A stretch of 31,169 nt of DNA from RGIG3701 sp017403345 (GCA_017403345.1 JAFQOH010000099.1:1-31169), one strand, 5' to 3'. Numbered from the stretch's first letter, positions 15,009 to 23,681 are shown. Numbers and translations: made by a program. The notes: a model not told the origin generated them from the letters alone.

Positions 15009-15623
15009 TTATTCCGGCAGCTCCATTTCTGAAAGGTCCAGTTCCGGAAACTCGATCTTATCCGGATCCGGAAACGTCAGCTCCCCATCTCCAAACTCGC
15101 CGGCTGCTGCCGACTTTTTCGAGACATTCGAAACATTCCCGGTGAGGATCTCCGTCAGCTCCGCCTGGATCTCTGTCTGTCTCTGCACATTCGGCGAGAC
15201 TGCCGGGATCTGGTAATACTCGTCTCGGAAGGGGGAGTAAAGACGCAGCTGATTCGGCGTATTTTCATCAAACTGGTCGTCGATACGCATGATGCGCCGA
15301 CGAACGAGGAGGAGCGAAAGAACATACAGTTTGTCTGGTGCCTCACATTGTGTCCGGAGCTGGTCAAACATCGCGAGCAGGAGGTCGTTGACGGCAGTGC
15401 GTGAACGTTTTGCTTCACTTTGCGGGACCGGCATGCGCGAGATCCACATTGCGTGAAAGTTTTCCGGCTTCTGCTCTTTCCATGCTTCCATCGAGTACTC
15501 TTTCTTCACAAAATTTCCATTGAGTTCGAAAAGTACCGACACAAATTCCTCGCCGGGAGCAAATGCCCGGTGTGTCAGGCAGCATTCTCCTGTACCGGAA
15601 TTCTGAATACTGTAGTCTTCCAT
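15009..15623 (-). CDS. cytoplasmic protein of unknown function, apparently conserved in Planctomycetes
   Basis: The 204-residue product has no signal peptide or membrane segment. Near the start it has GECCLTHRAFAPGEEFVSVLFE (12-33), a pattern with a possible metal-binding Cys-Cys...His, followed by KKEYSMEAWKEQ. The middle is a helical LYVLSLLLVRRRIMRI stretch, and the C-terminus is acidic with DPDKIEFPELDLSEMELPE. I recall similar short proteins in planctomycete genomes but can name no family. The frame is open 27 codons further upstream. The ATG at 15623 is chosen because GGAGAGG lies five bases before it. It is the first of four minus-strand genes ending with the permease. Confidence 0.7.
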   Translation of the reverse strand: MEDYSIQNSGTGECCLTHRAFAPGEEFVSVLFELNGNFVKKEYSMEAWKEQKPENFHAMWISRMPVPQSEAKRSRTAVNDLLLAMFDQLRTQCEAPDKLYVLSLLLVRRRIMRIDDQFDENTPNQLRLYSPFRDEYYQIPAVSPNVQRQTEIQAELTEILTGNVSNVSKKSAAAGEFGDGELTFPDPDKIEFPELDLSEMELPE

Positions 15624-15641
15624 AAAAACCTCTCCGCGCTC

Positions 15642-15670
15642 AGCATACCCGATTTCCGCAGAAACCGCAA
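15642..15670 (-). promoter_or_regulatory. candidate promoter for the gene at 15623
   Basis: On the minus strand TTGCGG (complement of 15665-15670) and TATGCT (complement of 15642-15647) are 17 bases apart, matching the consensus at 3 and 4 positions. The transcript would start within about 15 bases of the AGAGG site. Confidence 0.4.
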
Positions 15671-15704
15671 GAGTGATTCCGGATTTTTTCAGACAAAAAA
15701 TCAA

Positions 15705-15987
15705 GGCTCTTCCGGAAAGTGCGTACCAGTTTCACCACTAAAGACACAGAAGAGTTCACTGAAAGACACGGAGAAAGGAAACACGAAAAACTCGAAAAAA
15801 TGTAAAATTCACCAAAAGGCGATCAAAAATATTTTAACTTTCGTGTCTTTTCGTGTTTTCTGTGAAATTCGTGTCAGGGCGCGTTCACTCCCTTTTTTCT
15901 CTTTCTTTTCAGTGTGTTTCTGCGTCTTTTCAGTGCTCTCCGTGGTGAGATCGGAACCTAGATCGGTACGCACTTTCCGGAAGAGCC
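15705..15987 (-). repeat. interspersed foldback element, copy A, with perfect 23-bp inverted ends
   Basis: The segment is bounded by perfect 23-base inverted repeats (15705-15727 and 15965-15987), which start GGCTCTTCCGGAAAG when read inward. Further in, the arms are imperfectly complementary: CACCACTAAAGACAC and CACTGAAAGACACGGAG on the left, CTTTTCAGTGCTCTCCGTGGTGAG on the right. Read on the minus strand, the order of motifs (TGCGTACCGATC, CACTGAAAAG words, GAGAAAAAAGG, CCTGACACGAATTTCAC, TTTCGTGTTTCCTTT, GTGGTGAAAC, ACGCA, CCGGAAGA) matches the copy at 23686-23980. No open frame inside is convincing. It sits between divergent genes. Outer pairing TTTTTTCAGA/TCTGAAAAAA (15684-15693, 16008-16017) may extend the structure. 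The rest of 15988-16240 holds only a TATACT box at 16066. Confidence 0.9.
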
Positions 15988-16240
15988 AAAAATAAAATTC
16001 ACGATTTTCTGAAAAAAGCAGGCATAAATCGCAAAACTGCTCTATCCCGTTTTGAAAAAAGACGCTATACTGCGTGCGAATGATTTCTCAAAATGCGGAT
16101 AAAATCGCGATCTTGAGGAAAATTCGCAGCAGATCAGCCCTCTGGATCCTCAGCCGATCAACGGAGTTCCTGATTTTCTGATTTCAAGAAACTCCTGACC
16201 AATTCCTCAAAAAAATCCATTTTTGACCTTGCGGCAAAAA

Positions 16241-17251
16241 ATGACCAGAACGTTTTTTATCCTTTATTTTGCGAGCCTCGCCATTTTGCTGAGTCAGCCA
16301 GGCTGCCGTTCTGCCGGCGAAAAAAGTCATACCGGCTGGACGCTGCCGACAGTAAAACTGACGCCCTTCACCAAAGACGATAAAGTGACTCCTCCGGCGG
16401 AAAAGGCGGATCCCCAAACGACGGCGGCCCTCGCAAAAGAACGACTTAACGGACACAATCCAACGGTTCTTGTCCGTCAGGGAGAAGATACGTCCCTGAC
16501 TCCGGATCCGGAAGAGATCGCGCAGCTCAGCCGGCTGGAAGGAAGTCAGGTCCCGCAGTGGGCGTCGGAATCCACGCTCGCACCGGCACCGGAAGCAACG
16601 GCGTCTCTGCCGTCACTGCAGATCGCAAAAAACGTTACGCCTTCCGCAATGGAACAAGTAAATGCCAACGCCCCCGTTTCCGCCGGGACATCTGCCCCGA
16701 ACGGGATCTCTGCCCCGAACGGCACTCCTGCAGGAACAGGGACCCCTGCCGAGACTGCGCTGGCCTCCAATGGAACTTCCCAGCCGGAATCCCTCCCGGA
16801 AAGCATTTCACTTCCGGAGACAGCTTCCGCTCCGGGTATGGTTTCCGCTCCGGGGACGGCTTCCAATGCGGGAACGACCTCTTCGCTTCCAACTCCCGGT
16901 ACTCCCGCATCCCCAGAAACAGTTGCGTTCGCCCTTCCGCAAGAACTTCCGAACGTACCGGCCGGCGTGACCCAGCCAGTCCCCTCTTCCGATATCCCGG
17001 CAGCGTCTCCTGCAATGGCGAACGGCAATATCCAGGTCTCGGCATCGCTTCCCACTTCAGGAAACAGCGTAAACGGCAGTCATTCCGCCGCTCCTGCGGT
17101 TCCTGCAGCTCCTGTCGATCCAGCAGCTCCTGTCAATCCAGCAGCACCTGTCAGTCCGGCAGCTTCCGGAAACGGTCAGGTCCAGCCAGCTGCACTTTTC
17201 ATGCCGGGGAACATCGACCCGCGTTACCCAAACGCCCCAGCCCGGCAATAG
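16241..17251 (+). CDS. Pro/Ala/Ser-rich putative lipoprotein, function unknown
   Basis: The product has 336 residues. A signal sequence of the lipoprotein kind (MTRTFFILYFASLAILL) ends at Gly-Cys (Cys22), though the box Ser-Gln-Pro-Gly-Cys is not ideal. The rest is almost entirely low complexity: repeated SAPNG and PAGTGTPA units, SAPGMVSAPGTAS, and near the C-terminus three PAAPV-type repeats. No catalytic domain is visible, so a flexible surface or periplasmic linker is most likely. The frame is open from a TTG at 16223, but the ATG at 16241 places the signal sequence normally. A TATACT box at 16066 may be part of its promoter; no matching -35 is seen. A terminator lies at 17421-17469. Confidence 0.6.
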   Translation: MTRTFFILYFASLAILLSQPGCRSAGEKSHTGWTLPTVKLTPFTKDDKVTPPAEKADPQTTAALAKERLNGHNPTVLVRQGEDTSLTPDPEEIAQLSRLEGSQVPQWASESTLAPAPEATASLPSLQIAKNVTPSAMEQVNANAPVSAGTSAPNGISAPNGTPAGTGTPAETALASNGTSQPESLPESISLPETASAPGMVSAPGTASNAGTTSSLPTPGTPASPETVAFALPQELPNVPAGVTQPVPSSDIPAASPAMANGNIQVSASLPTSGNSVNGSHSAAPAVPAAPVDPAAPVNPAAPVSPAASGNGQVQPAALFMPGNIDPRYPNAPARQ

Positions 17252-17420
17252 GACCATTGGAAGGATCGATACCCTCAAAAATGTCGTAAGAACGCTTAGG
17301 ATGTGTCCGAAGAAATTCTGCCGCACGATCGGCAGGAAAAAAAGATGAAAGGAATGCGTAGAGCTGGTATCGAGCTCCAGTGCCCCCCAAAAAAGAAAAC
17401 GGATCCTTGAACGGATCTAT

Positions 17421-17469
17421 AAAAAAGAAGTCCCGAGACTCCGCGGCAGAGTTTATTGGGGCTTTTTTT
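17421..17469. terminator. probable terminator after the Pro/Ala-rich lipoprotein gene
   Basis: AGTCCC (17429-17434) pairs with GGGGCT (17458-17463), with one G-T pair, and ACTC (17438-17441) with GAGT (17449-17452) inside. T7 follows on the plus strand and a T-rich run on the minus strand. It lies about 170 bases after the stop at 17251. The gap 17252-17420 shows no convincing gene. Confidence 0.6.
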
Positions 17470-17532
17470 ATCAAAATCGGAAAAAATTTTCACTTTTTTG
17501 GCATATCATGGGGAAAAAATGCCTTCAAAGAC

Positions 17533-17560
17533 TTGAAGTGAAAAAGAGACGTGATATAAT
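17533..17560 (+). promoter_or_regulatory. promoter for the large lipoprotein operon, with an inverted repeat at the -35
   Basis: TTGAAG (17533-17538) and a perfect TATAAT (17555-17560) are 16 bases apart. CTTCAA (17523-17528) and TTGAAG (17533-17538) form a 6-bp inverted repeat whose right arm is the -35 hexamer. A leader of about 260 bases precedes the gene at 17827; no gene with a good start is seen in it. Confidence 0.6.
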
Positions 17561-17826
17561 GGAGTATTGGACTGGATTTTTTAGAATCGCTCTGAAAGAT
17601 CCTGTGTTTTCAACAAACAGATCCGCAAAGCCTCGGCATCGCTGCCAGTCTTCCTTTTTCGGAACCGGCCCTTTTCATTTCCATTACAAAATTTTTGGAA
17701 ATGGGATCATCAAAAATTCATCAAAGGTCCCCCAAACGGAACGTCGAAAGCATTTGCCTAAGGCAGAAAAAATAAACCGGTCCTCATGTGCCGGAAATGA
17801 ATGAATCATTCAGTCAGGGAGCGTTC

Positions 17827-20529
17827 ATGACTCGTACATTTTCTTTCTTTACGGTTTTAGTATGCGCCTGCATCATGGCGCTCGTTTTGGGTTGCGGCGG
17901 TGACAAACCGTCCAAGTCAAAGAAGAAGCCCAAACCCGCAGTAGAACAGACGGAAGAGGTCAAGACTCCGGAACCGGAGCAAGCCCCCAAGCCGAAAAAA
18001 GAAAAAAAGAAGAAGAAAAAGGTAAAAAAGGAAGAGCCGGCAGAAGACGACCAGAGTTACCTTCCTCCGGAACTTCAGGTCCAGGAAAAAACACTTCCTG
18101 CTGAAAGCGCTCAATGGACCGTCGAAGATTTTACGTACATCCGCACGCAGGAACCTGAACTCTTCGACCTTTCGATCAGCGAGCTTGAAAAACGTCTGGC
18201 AAACCCGGCCGCAGCGGATGATGCGGCACTGATCCTTGCGCGTTTCGTTCGATCAGTCGTTCCGGGAGCACTGGAACTTGAAGAGCAGCTCAAAGCAAAT
18301 GAAAAGGCTCTTCAGAATGCCATGAGCGATGAGGAGCTCCGGGAAAGTCAAACCAACCGTAATCAGGTCCAGGCAGTCAATTTCTTCATCCTGTCCCAGT
18401 CGCAGGTCCGTCAGGCGATGACGGCTCTGGCTCGCAGTACGTCAGAAGTCGCGCAGCAGCAGACGATGGCGTTTTTGGCAGGAACGCTCCTGACAGACGA
18501 AAATAAAACGGTCCTCAATGATGTTCTCCAGGCCTACGCGGAGAAAGCGCAGGATGGTAAGATCACGCCGGAAGAAGAAAGCATCCTGCTCGCCTTCCTC
18601 CTCACGCCGGAACTCGCAGTGGAAAAAGCCGCGGAACTCGCAGACGTCGAACTTCCTGCCAAAACACCGTCTCAGGAAGATCCCCAAACCGGAACGGCCC
18701 CGCGCACATCTGGTGCACGCGGTAACCATCCGGCGATCCTGGTCGCTCCCGGAAAGCGGATCCAGTTCAAATTCAGCGGCGGCTCCGGAAACATGCCGGA
18801 ATTCACGCCCGAAGACGTCCAAAAAGCCGTCCTGGCAAAGTACTGCCCGCAATCCAATGCGCTTTTCCGTGCACGGATCGCTCAGGAACTGCTCGGCACC
18901 ACGGTCCTTGAAGCTGCGAATACGGAAGAAAAGCAGGCTTTCCTGCTGAATGATGTCCTGGATAAATTCCTGATGAAAAAGGATTTTGCGAACTGCATCG
19001 CGCAGGTCCTGATCTATCGTCAGAATGAACAGGATCACCTAGACACAGCGTGGAGCAAAACACTGGAAGAAAATCTTTTCCTCAGTCACCTGACGCTGAT
19101 GAGGACCCACTACTCGTTCCTTGATGAGAAAACGCTCGAAGAGTACCGCAATGCTCTTTTAGCCAAGCGGAATCGATTGGAAGCAGAGGACAAAGCGCGT
19201 CAGGAAGCAGAAAAAAGCGCTTCCAGCTCCTCAAATGAGCAGGTTGCCGTCTCACTGCTCAGCCGCCGTGCTTCGCAGGAAAAGAACCTGGGAAATCAGA
19301 GCAGAAGTGCAGGATCTTCTTCCGCATCGTTTTCTCCTGCGGTGGAATTGCTGTTGGATCCGCGCTCCAGTTCGGCACTGGCCAAAGAGTTGTGGACGCA
19401 GGAAATGCGCTCCATACTTCTGACTCGGGTCCAGGACGTCATGGAGCCTTACATTTCGGAAGCTCTGAGCAACATGCCGGAGCCGGGGAGCAAAACGAAA
19501 CCGCGTCTCCCGAACCTTCCGCGTGAAGACATCCAGGCGGTCCAGCTTTATCTGACGATACCGTGTGTGGAAACACGCAAAGAACTTTACCGAATGCTTG
19601 ACAATGCGTGGCTTTTGGGACCGGAAGCGTTCCGAACCTCGTTCTTTGAGCGAGTCGAAACAGAACCGGGGTTCCTGATGGTCGTGAAGTCACTGGACCG
19701 CCGTGCTCTGCCGAAGGAAAAGGAGAAGCCGAAGCGTCAGACTTCCAACCGCAAGCGTCCGACCGTAAAGAAAGATCCGTCGACTGGCGAACTGATGCGC
19801 GAACAGCGTCAGCTGACGGGAGCTGCTTGGCAGGAGCAGGTCTACAAAATGACGTGCCAGTGGTGTTGGAACTACTCGCTTGCTGCGGAGAATCAGCGAA
19901 AAGTCGCTTCTGCCGCGCGTATTCTGGACCGCAATGCGCCGAAACAGAGTGCCCCGGAACTTCCGGAAGCGCTTGCAGAACGATTCCCGCTGCCTCCGGA
20001 AAGCAAAATCGTCGCATTTTACACGAATTCCGATCCGAAAATGGACGGCATTTCCGAAAAGAGCGGACTCAAAGTGACGTATTTCGAAGTGGAATGTACC
20101 GCCGCCATGCCGCGTCTGTTCAGTATGTTCCGTTCTAAAAATTCCCGTCTTCAGGATCACGGAATGCCGGGGAAAGTCACTGGCCAGAACACGGTCCTGA
20201 ATGCGTATTGGCTGGAACGTTTCGAGCTGGATGATGAAACTGGACGTCAGGAATCTCTCGACATTCTGATCGCGCCGCTGCACCAGTCCGAAAACGCACG
20301 GCCAACCGGCGCCAATGAACCGGAACTCAAAAAAGGACCGGCGGACTATCGGATCTACGTGCTCCTCATGGAGATGGACGATTTGACGGGTGAGCACAAA
20401 TCGAACTTTGAGGATGACGAGGACGAGGATGTGCGGGATCCCCGCAACGATGAAGAAGACAGCTCGGATGACGAGGATCCCGAAATGTCCGACGAAGAGT
20501 ACGAAGAGTACGACGAGTACGAAGAGTAG
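17827..20529 (+). CDS. large lipoprotein with basic N-terminus and acidic C-terminus, function unknown
   Basis: The 900-residue product starts MTRTFSFFTVLVCACIMALVLGC, with LVLGC as lipobox and Cys23 as the lipidated residue. A Lys-run (PKPKKEKKKKKKVKKEE) follows within 60 residues. The body is mostly helical and Gln/Glu/Ala rich, with a Ser-rich low-complexity break near residues 460-520 and a more folded-looking final third (LSMFRSKNSRLQDHG, YRIYVLLMEMDD). The last 50 residues are almost all Asp/Glu/Ser/Tyr (SDEEYEEYDEYEE). No known domain was recognised. The frame is open from 17788, but the ATG at 17827 has AGGGAG six bases before it and starts the signal directly. It is probably co-transcribed with the acyltransferase gene 21 bases downstream. 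Confidence 0.75.
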   Translation: MTRTFSFFTVLVCACIMALVLGCGGDKPSKSKKKPKPAVEQTEEVKTPEPEQAPKPKKEKKKKKKVKKEEPAEDDQSYLPPELQVQEKTLPAESAQWTVEDFTYIRTQEPELFDLSISELEKRLANPAAADDAALILARFVRSVVPGALELEEQLKANEKALQNAMSDEELRESQTNRNQVQAVNFFILSQSQVRQAMTALARSTSEVAQQQTMAFLAGTLLTDENKTVLNDVLQAYAEKAQDGKITPEEESILLAFLLTPELAVEKAAELADVELPAKTPSQEDPQTGTAPRTSGARGNHPAILVAPGKRIQFKFSGGSGNMPEFTPEDVQKAVLAKYCPQSNALFRARIAQELLGTTVLEAANTEEKQAFLLNDVLDKFLMKKDFANCIAQVLIYRQNEQDHLDTAWSKTLEENLFLSHLTLMRTHYSFLDEKTLEEYRNALLAKRNRLEAEDKARQEAEKSASSSSNEQVAVSLLSRRASQEKNLGNQSRSAGSSSASFSPAVELLLDPRSSSALAKELWTQEMRSILLTRVQDVMEPYISEALSNMPEPGSKTKPRLPNLPREDIQAVQLYLTIPCVETRKELYRMLDNAWLLGPEAFRTSFFERVETEPGFLMVVKSLDRRALPKEKEKPKRQTSNRKRPTVKKDPSTGELMREQRQLTGAAWQEQVYKMTCQWCWNYSLAAENQRKVASAARILDRNAPKQSAPELPEALAERFPLPPESKIVAFYTNSDPKMDGISEKSGLKVTYFEVECTAAMPRLFSMFRSKNSRLQDHGMPGKVTGQNTVLNAYWLERFELDDETGRQESLDILIAPLHQSENARPTGANEPELKKGPADYRIYVLLMEMDDLTGEHKSNFEDDEDEDVRDPRNDEEDSSDDEDPEMSDEEYEEYDEYEE

Positions 20530-20550
20530 ACCGCAGAGACGAGTGCCTCA

Positions 20551-21186
20551 ATGAAGCAGATCGCCCGTTTCATTTTTGCGCTTGCGGTTTTGCCGGCTCT
20601 CGTATTTTACGGAATACTGAGACTGGTTCTCCCGAAACAGCGTGCATTTTCGGACTTGACCCAATGCCTGGCTCTTGTGCCGGGCATTGTGGGAGAGTAC
20701 CTTCGGCTTGCGTTTTTTCATTATGCGCTTCCGCGCTGCGGTCGCAATGCGTGTATTGGATTCGGAACGATCTTCTCGCATCCAACGGCTCAAGTCGGCG
20801 AAAATGTTTACGTTGGCCCGTACTGTATCCTCGGAGACGTCACGCTGGAAGACGACGTCCTTCTTGCCAGCGGTGTTTCGATCGCCAACGGCACGAATCA
20901 GCATTTTTTTGAACGCACGGACATTCCGATCCGTCTTCAGGGCGGAGAATTTCCGCGCATCACGATCGGTGAAGACTCCTGGATCGGAGAACGCGCCGTC
21001 GTTCTGGCCAATGTCGGCCGGCATTGCGTCATTGGAGCAGGAGCACTGGTCCTGGATGAGATCCCGGACTGCGCGATCGCGGTCGGTGTCCCTGCCAAAA
21101 TCGTTAAGTTCCGTCAAAACCCAACGGCCAAGACGGAATCTTTTACCCAAAATCATTCACCATCAGCCATTCATCACCAATCCTAA
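20551..21186 (+). CDS. membrane-anchored hexapeptide-repeat acyltransferase
   Basis: The 211-residue product has an N-terminal membrane helix (about 5-27) and a left-handed beta-helix formed by hexapeptide repeats from about 65 to 185 (IGFGTIFS, VGENVYVGPYCILGDVTLEDDVLLASG, ITIGEDSWIGERAVVLANV). It ends in the typical GVPAKIVK (179-186). This places it with the WcaF/serine-acetyltransferase-like enzymes that move acetyl groups to sugars or amino acids, often in polysaccharide synthesis. His118 in the NGTNQHFF loop is the likely catalytic base. The last 20 residues are encoded by an imperfect CATCA-rich stretch and look like an unstructured tail. It lies 21 bases after the lipoprotein gene and 30 before the amidotransferase gene, so an operon is likely. 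Confidence 0.85.
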   Translation: MKQIARFIFALAVLPALVFYGILRLVLPKQRAFSDLTQCLALVPGIVGEYLRLAFFHYALPRCGRNACIGFGTIFSHPTAQVGENVYVGPYCILGDVTLEDDVLLASGVSIANGTNQHFFERTDIPIRLQGGEFPRITIGEDSWIGERAVVLANVGRHCVIGAGALVLDEIPDCAIAVGVPAKIVKFRQNPTAKTESFTQNHSPSAIHHQS

Positions 21187-21216
21187 CCACTCAACTTAAG
21201 GACCTTTGATCCTGCC

Positions 21217-23133
21217 ATGAGCGCAATTTTTGGTACCGTTTACCGCCGCGGAAACGCATTTCGACCTGCAGAACTTTCGACACTTCAGAGAATGGGAGCC
21301 GTCCTGACTCATCGAGGAAAGAACGGGGACGCTTTTTTTGTCAGGGAAAATCTGGGCATGGGAGCCTGTTTGTGGGCGGAAACGGTTTTTGAAGAGGCCG
21401 ATTCTCCGATCGAGTACCATTTTGGAGAGAAAACGCTCATCGTACTGCTCGACGGTGAGATCTATAATTCGGCCGAACTGCGCGAGGAGCTGGACGATCT
21501 TGGGCTAGAGCTTCAAACGGAGGAAGACACGGAGCTTCTGGCGTTTCTTTATGCGGAGTACGGACTGGAACGCCTTCTTCCGAGACTGCGAGGCAAATTT
21601 GCAGCAGCGATCCTGGATCTCTCGGAAAACGCGCTCTATTTCGTGCGTGACCCGTTGGGACAGAAGCCGCTTTACTACTATCAGGACGACAAAAAACTTC
21701 TTTTTGCCTCTGAGCTTAAGGGGATCCTCGCACACGGGGACGTAAAACTCGAGATCCTGCCGACGGCGGTGGAAGACTACTTCATCATGGGATGCGTTCC
21801 GGGGGAACGTTCCATTTACCGGCACATACGCAAAATGATGCATGGAAGCTGGATGAAATTTCAGCTTCGGGAAGACGGTTCCGCGGAACCTCTGGGGCCG
21901 TTCCGCTACTGGAGATTTACGCCGCAGACGAACGAAGACGTGACGGAAGAGGAGTGGCTGGAACGTATCCGCGAACAGCTGGAAGAGACCATTTCGATGA
22001 TGAAGGGGGAGGTACCCGGAGCCGGTGCGTTTCTCAGCGGCGGTCTGGATTCGAGCATCGTCGTAGCGATCCAGAGCCGCTACGGCTGCGAGCAGATACC
22101 GACTTTTTCGATCGGATTTCAGGAAAACGCCTTCAACGAACTGAACTTTGCAGAAGCGATCTCGGACCGTTTCGGCACCGATATGTACGAGGAGATCGTT
22201 GAACCGGACGCGGTCGAGGAACTGAAAAATCTCGTGGAGTGCTACGACGAGCCATACTCGGATCCGTCTGCGCTGCCGACTTTGCTGGTTTCGCGGCTGG
22301 CGGCGCATCATGTTTCGATCGTCTTCTCCGGAGACGGCGGTGATGAGTGTTTCGCTGGATACGCACGGCAGATACACGACATGAAGGAGGATATGCTCCG
22401 GAGTCTGATGCCTGGATTTTTGCGCCGAATGATTTTTGGTCCGCTCGGATACATTTACCCGAAAATGGATTTCATGCCGCGGATCTTCCGGTTAAAAACG
22501 GCATTCCGAAATCTTTCCATGTCGGCAGGAGATGCGTATGCAAACTCGCTTTCATTCTGCCGGGATCCGATGCGGCAGAAACTCCTGGCCCCGCTGTATC
22601 GCACGCCGGGATTCGTTCCGTCGGATATTGGAAAGCAGTTTTCCGACGCATTTGCGCTTGCGGGCGGACGAGACACGCTGTTGGGAATGCAGATGGCAGA
22701 GATCTCCGTTGCGCTGCCGGAAGCGATGGTCAAGGTCGACCGGGCATCGATGATGTGCGGTCTGGAAGTCCGTTCGCCGTTCCTTGACACGAAAGTGCTC
22801 GAGCTGGCGGGGCAGATCCCGTCGGAATTTAAAATCCGGGAAGGGCTGGGCAAATGGATCCTTCGGAAGTCCTTTGAGCCGCAGTTTCCGATGAAGCTCA
22901 AAAGCCGGCCGAAACAGGGATTTGAACTTCCAACGGACGCTTGGCTGCGTGGTCCGCTGAAAGAGATCTTCCGCGAAGAGGTCCTTGGGAAAAATTCCCG
23001 CATTTCGCAGTGGGTGGACATCAACTACGCGAAAAAGCTCTACCGTGATCACGCGCAGGGGATCGGCAGCTACGGCGGAACGCTCTGGTCACTGCTCTTT
23101 CTGGAAAAATGGGCAGAACGCTGGCTCGATTAA
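21217..23133 (+). CDS. asparagine-synthetase-like amidotransferase lacking the glutaminase cysteine
   Basis: The 638-residue product matches AsnB over both halves. The synthetase half has the pyrophosphate loop SGGLDSS (274-280), SGDGGDE (371-377), KVDRASMMCGLEVRSPFLD and a normal C-terminus. The N-terminal Ntn-hydrolase half keeps THRG (31-34), DGEIYN (79-84) and RDPLGQKPLYY. It begins Met-Ser-Ala-Ile-Phe-Gly where glutamine-using enzymes have Met-Cys-Gly-Ile. The Cys2 nucleophile is therefore Ser2, and the usual RGPDG is RGKNG. The protein may use free ammonia, or another nucleophile as in beta-lactam synthetases and lasso-peptide cyclases. Exopolysaccharide-linked amidotransferases of this type also occur near acyltransferases. 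AAGGA lies upstream of the ATG at 21217, at a long spacing of about 14 bases. Confidence 0.88.
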   Translation: MSAIFGTVYRRGNAFRPAELSTLQRMGAVLTHRGKNGDAFFVRENLGMGACLWAETVFEEADSPIEYHFGEKTLIVLLDGEIYNSAELREELDDLGLELQTEEDTELLAFLYAEYGLERLLPRLRGKFAAAILDLSENALYFVRDPLGQKPLYYYQDDKKLLFASELKGILAHGDVKLEILPTAVEDYFIMGCVPGERSIYRHIRKMMHGSWMKFQLREDGSAEPLGPFRYWRFTPQTNEDVTEEEWLERIREQLEETISMMKGEVPGAGAFLSGGLDSSIVVAIQSRYGCEQIPTFSIGFQENAFNELNFAEAISDRFGTDMYEEIVEPDAVEELKNLVECYDEPYSDPSALPTLLVSRLAAHHVSIVFSGDGGDECFAGYARQIHDMKEDMLRSLMPGFLRRMIFGPLGYIYPKMDFMPRIFRLKTAFRNLSMSAGDAYANSLSFCRDPMRQKLLAPLYRTPGFVPSDIGKQFSDAFALAGGRDTLLGMQMAEISVALPEAMVKVDRASMMCGLEVRSPFLDTKVLELAGQIPSEFKIREGLGKWILRKSFEPQFPMKLKSRPKQGFELPTDAWLRGPLKEIFREEVLGKNSRISQWVDINYAKKLYRDHAQGIGSYGGTLWSLLFLEKWAERWLD

Positions 23134-23267
23134 AGAGGACTCGGGCGGAAATGCCTTTTGTTTCCGTTCTGAGTTTACTCGGCGGCTTTCCTGAACTCTC
23201 CGTTCACGGCGATCCCTAAAAATTCCATTCCGCCTTCATTCCCATATTTTGTCCGAATTTTGCCTGA

Positions 23268-23681
23268 ATGAACGAAAACGTAAAAGTTGAGATCCTGGAC
23301 CATGACGACCCGCGCAGTTACGGGGAAGCTGGACCGGAATTCCCGCAGGAATCTTTCGAAAACGAGTTCCATGCCGGAACCTCTTTTTCCGGTTTTTCCG
23401 GATGGAGGCCGTCCGTTTTTTCCTTTTCCCTTCCAGGCTGCCTAGGGATGCTCTGTCTTGCCCTGCTCCTTCTTCTGGCGGGCGCTGTCTTTCTTATTCT
23501 GCTGCCGATCATCATTCTTTGCAGTTTTCTGCTTCCGTTTTTTCGATTTCGAGGTTTCGCATTCCAGAAGAAAGGGGGGGCCGGAAGTCCCGGCAGCTTC
23601 AATCATTCCGCGAATTCCGCGAATTTCGGAGATCCGCCGCTTTTCATCAAGGTTTTCCATTCTGAAAACTGGAAAAAGTAG
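23268..23681 (+). CDS. small membrane protein of unknown function
   Basis: The 137-residue product has an acidic N-terminus (EILDHDDPRSYGEAGPEF), a strongly hydrophobic segment at about 57-92, long enough for one or two passes, then a short FRFRGF basic stretch and a polar tail. No family was recognised. No ribosome site is evident before the ATG at 23268, and no promoter was found in the 134-base gap after the amidotransferase. It is kept because hydrophilic and hydrophobic parts are clearly ordered and no competing frame is better. An imperfect hairpin at about 23139-23175 may end the upstream operon. Confidence 0.5.
   Translation: MNENVKVEILDHDDPRSYGEAGPEFPQESFENEFHAGTSFSGFSGWRPSVFSFSLPGCLGMLCLALLLLLAGAVFLILLPIIILCSFLLPFFRFRGFAFQKKGGAGSPGSFNHSANSANFGDPPLFIKVFHSENWKK

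Noticed and set aside
13648..15216. 522-codon plus-strand frame across 13648-15216
   Set aside because: It is antisense to three genes and crosses the 17-bp repeat array. The minus-strand genes have signal sequences or ribosome sites; this frame has neither.
17199..17474. 91-codon minus-strand frame (FFFIDPFKDPFSFLGGTGARYQLYAFLSS...)
   Set aside because: The composition is protein-like and part of it fills a gap, but it starts only at TTG without a ribosome site, overlaps the end of the gene at 16241 and contains the probable terminator at 17421-17469.
17508..17804. 98-codon plus-strand frame in the leader of the large lipoprotein gene
   Set aside because: It spans the promoter at 17533-17560 and has no ribosome site. 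The sequence looks non-coding.
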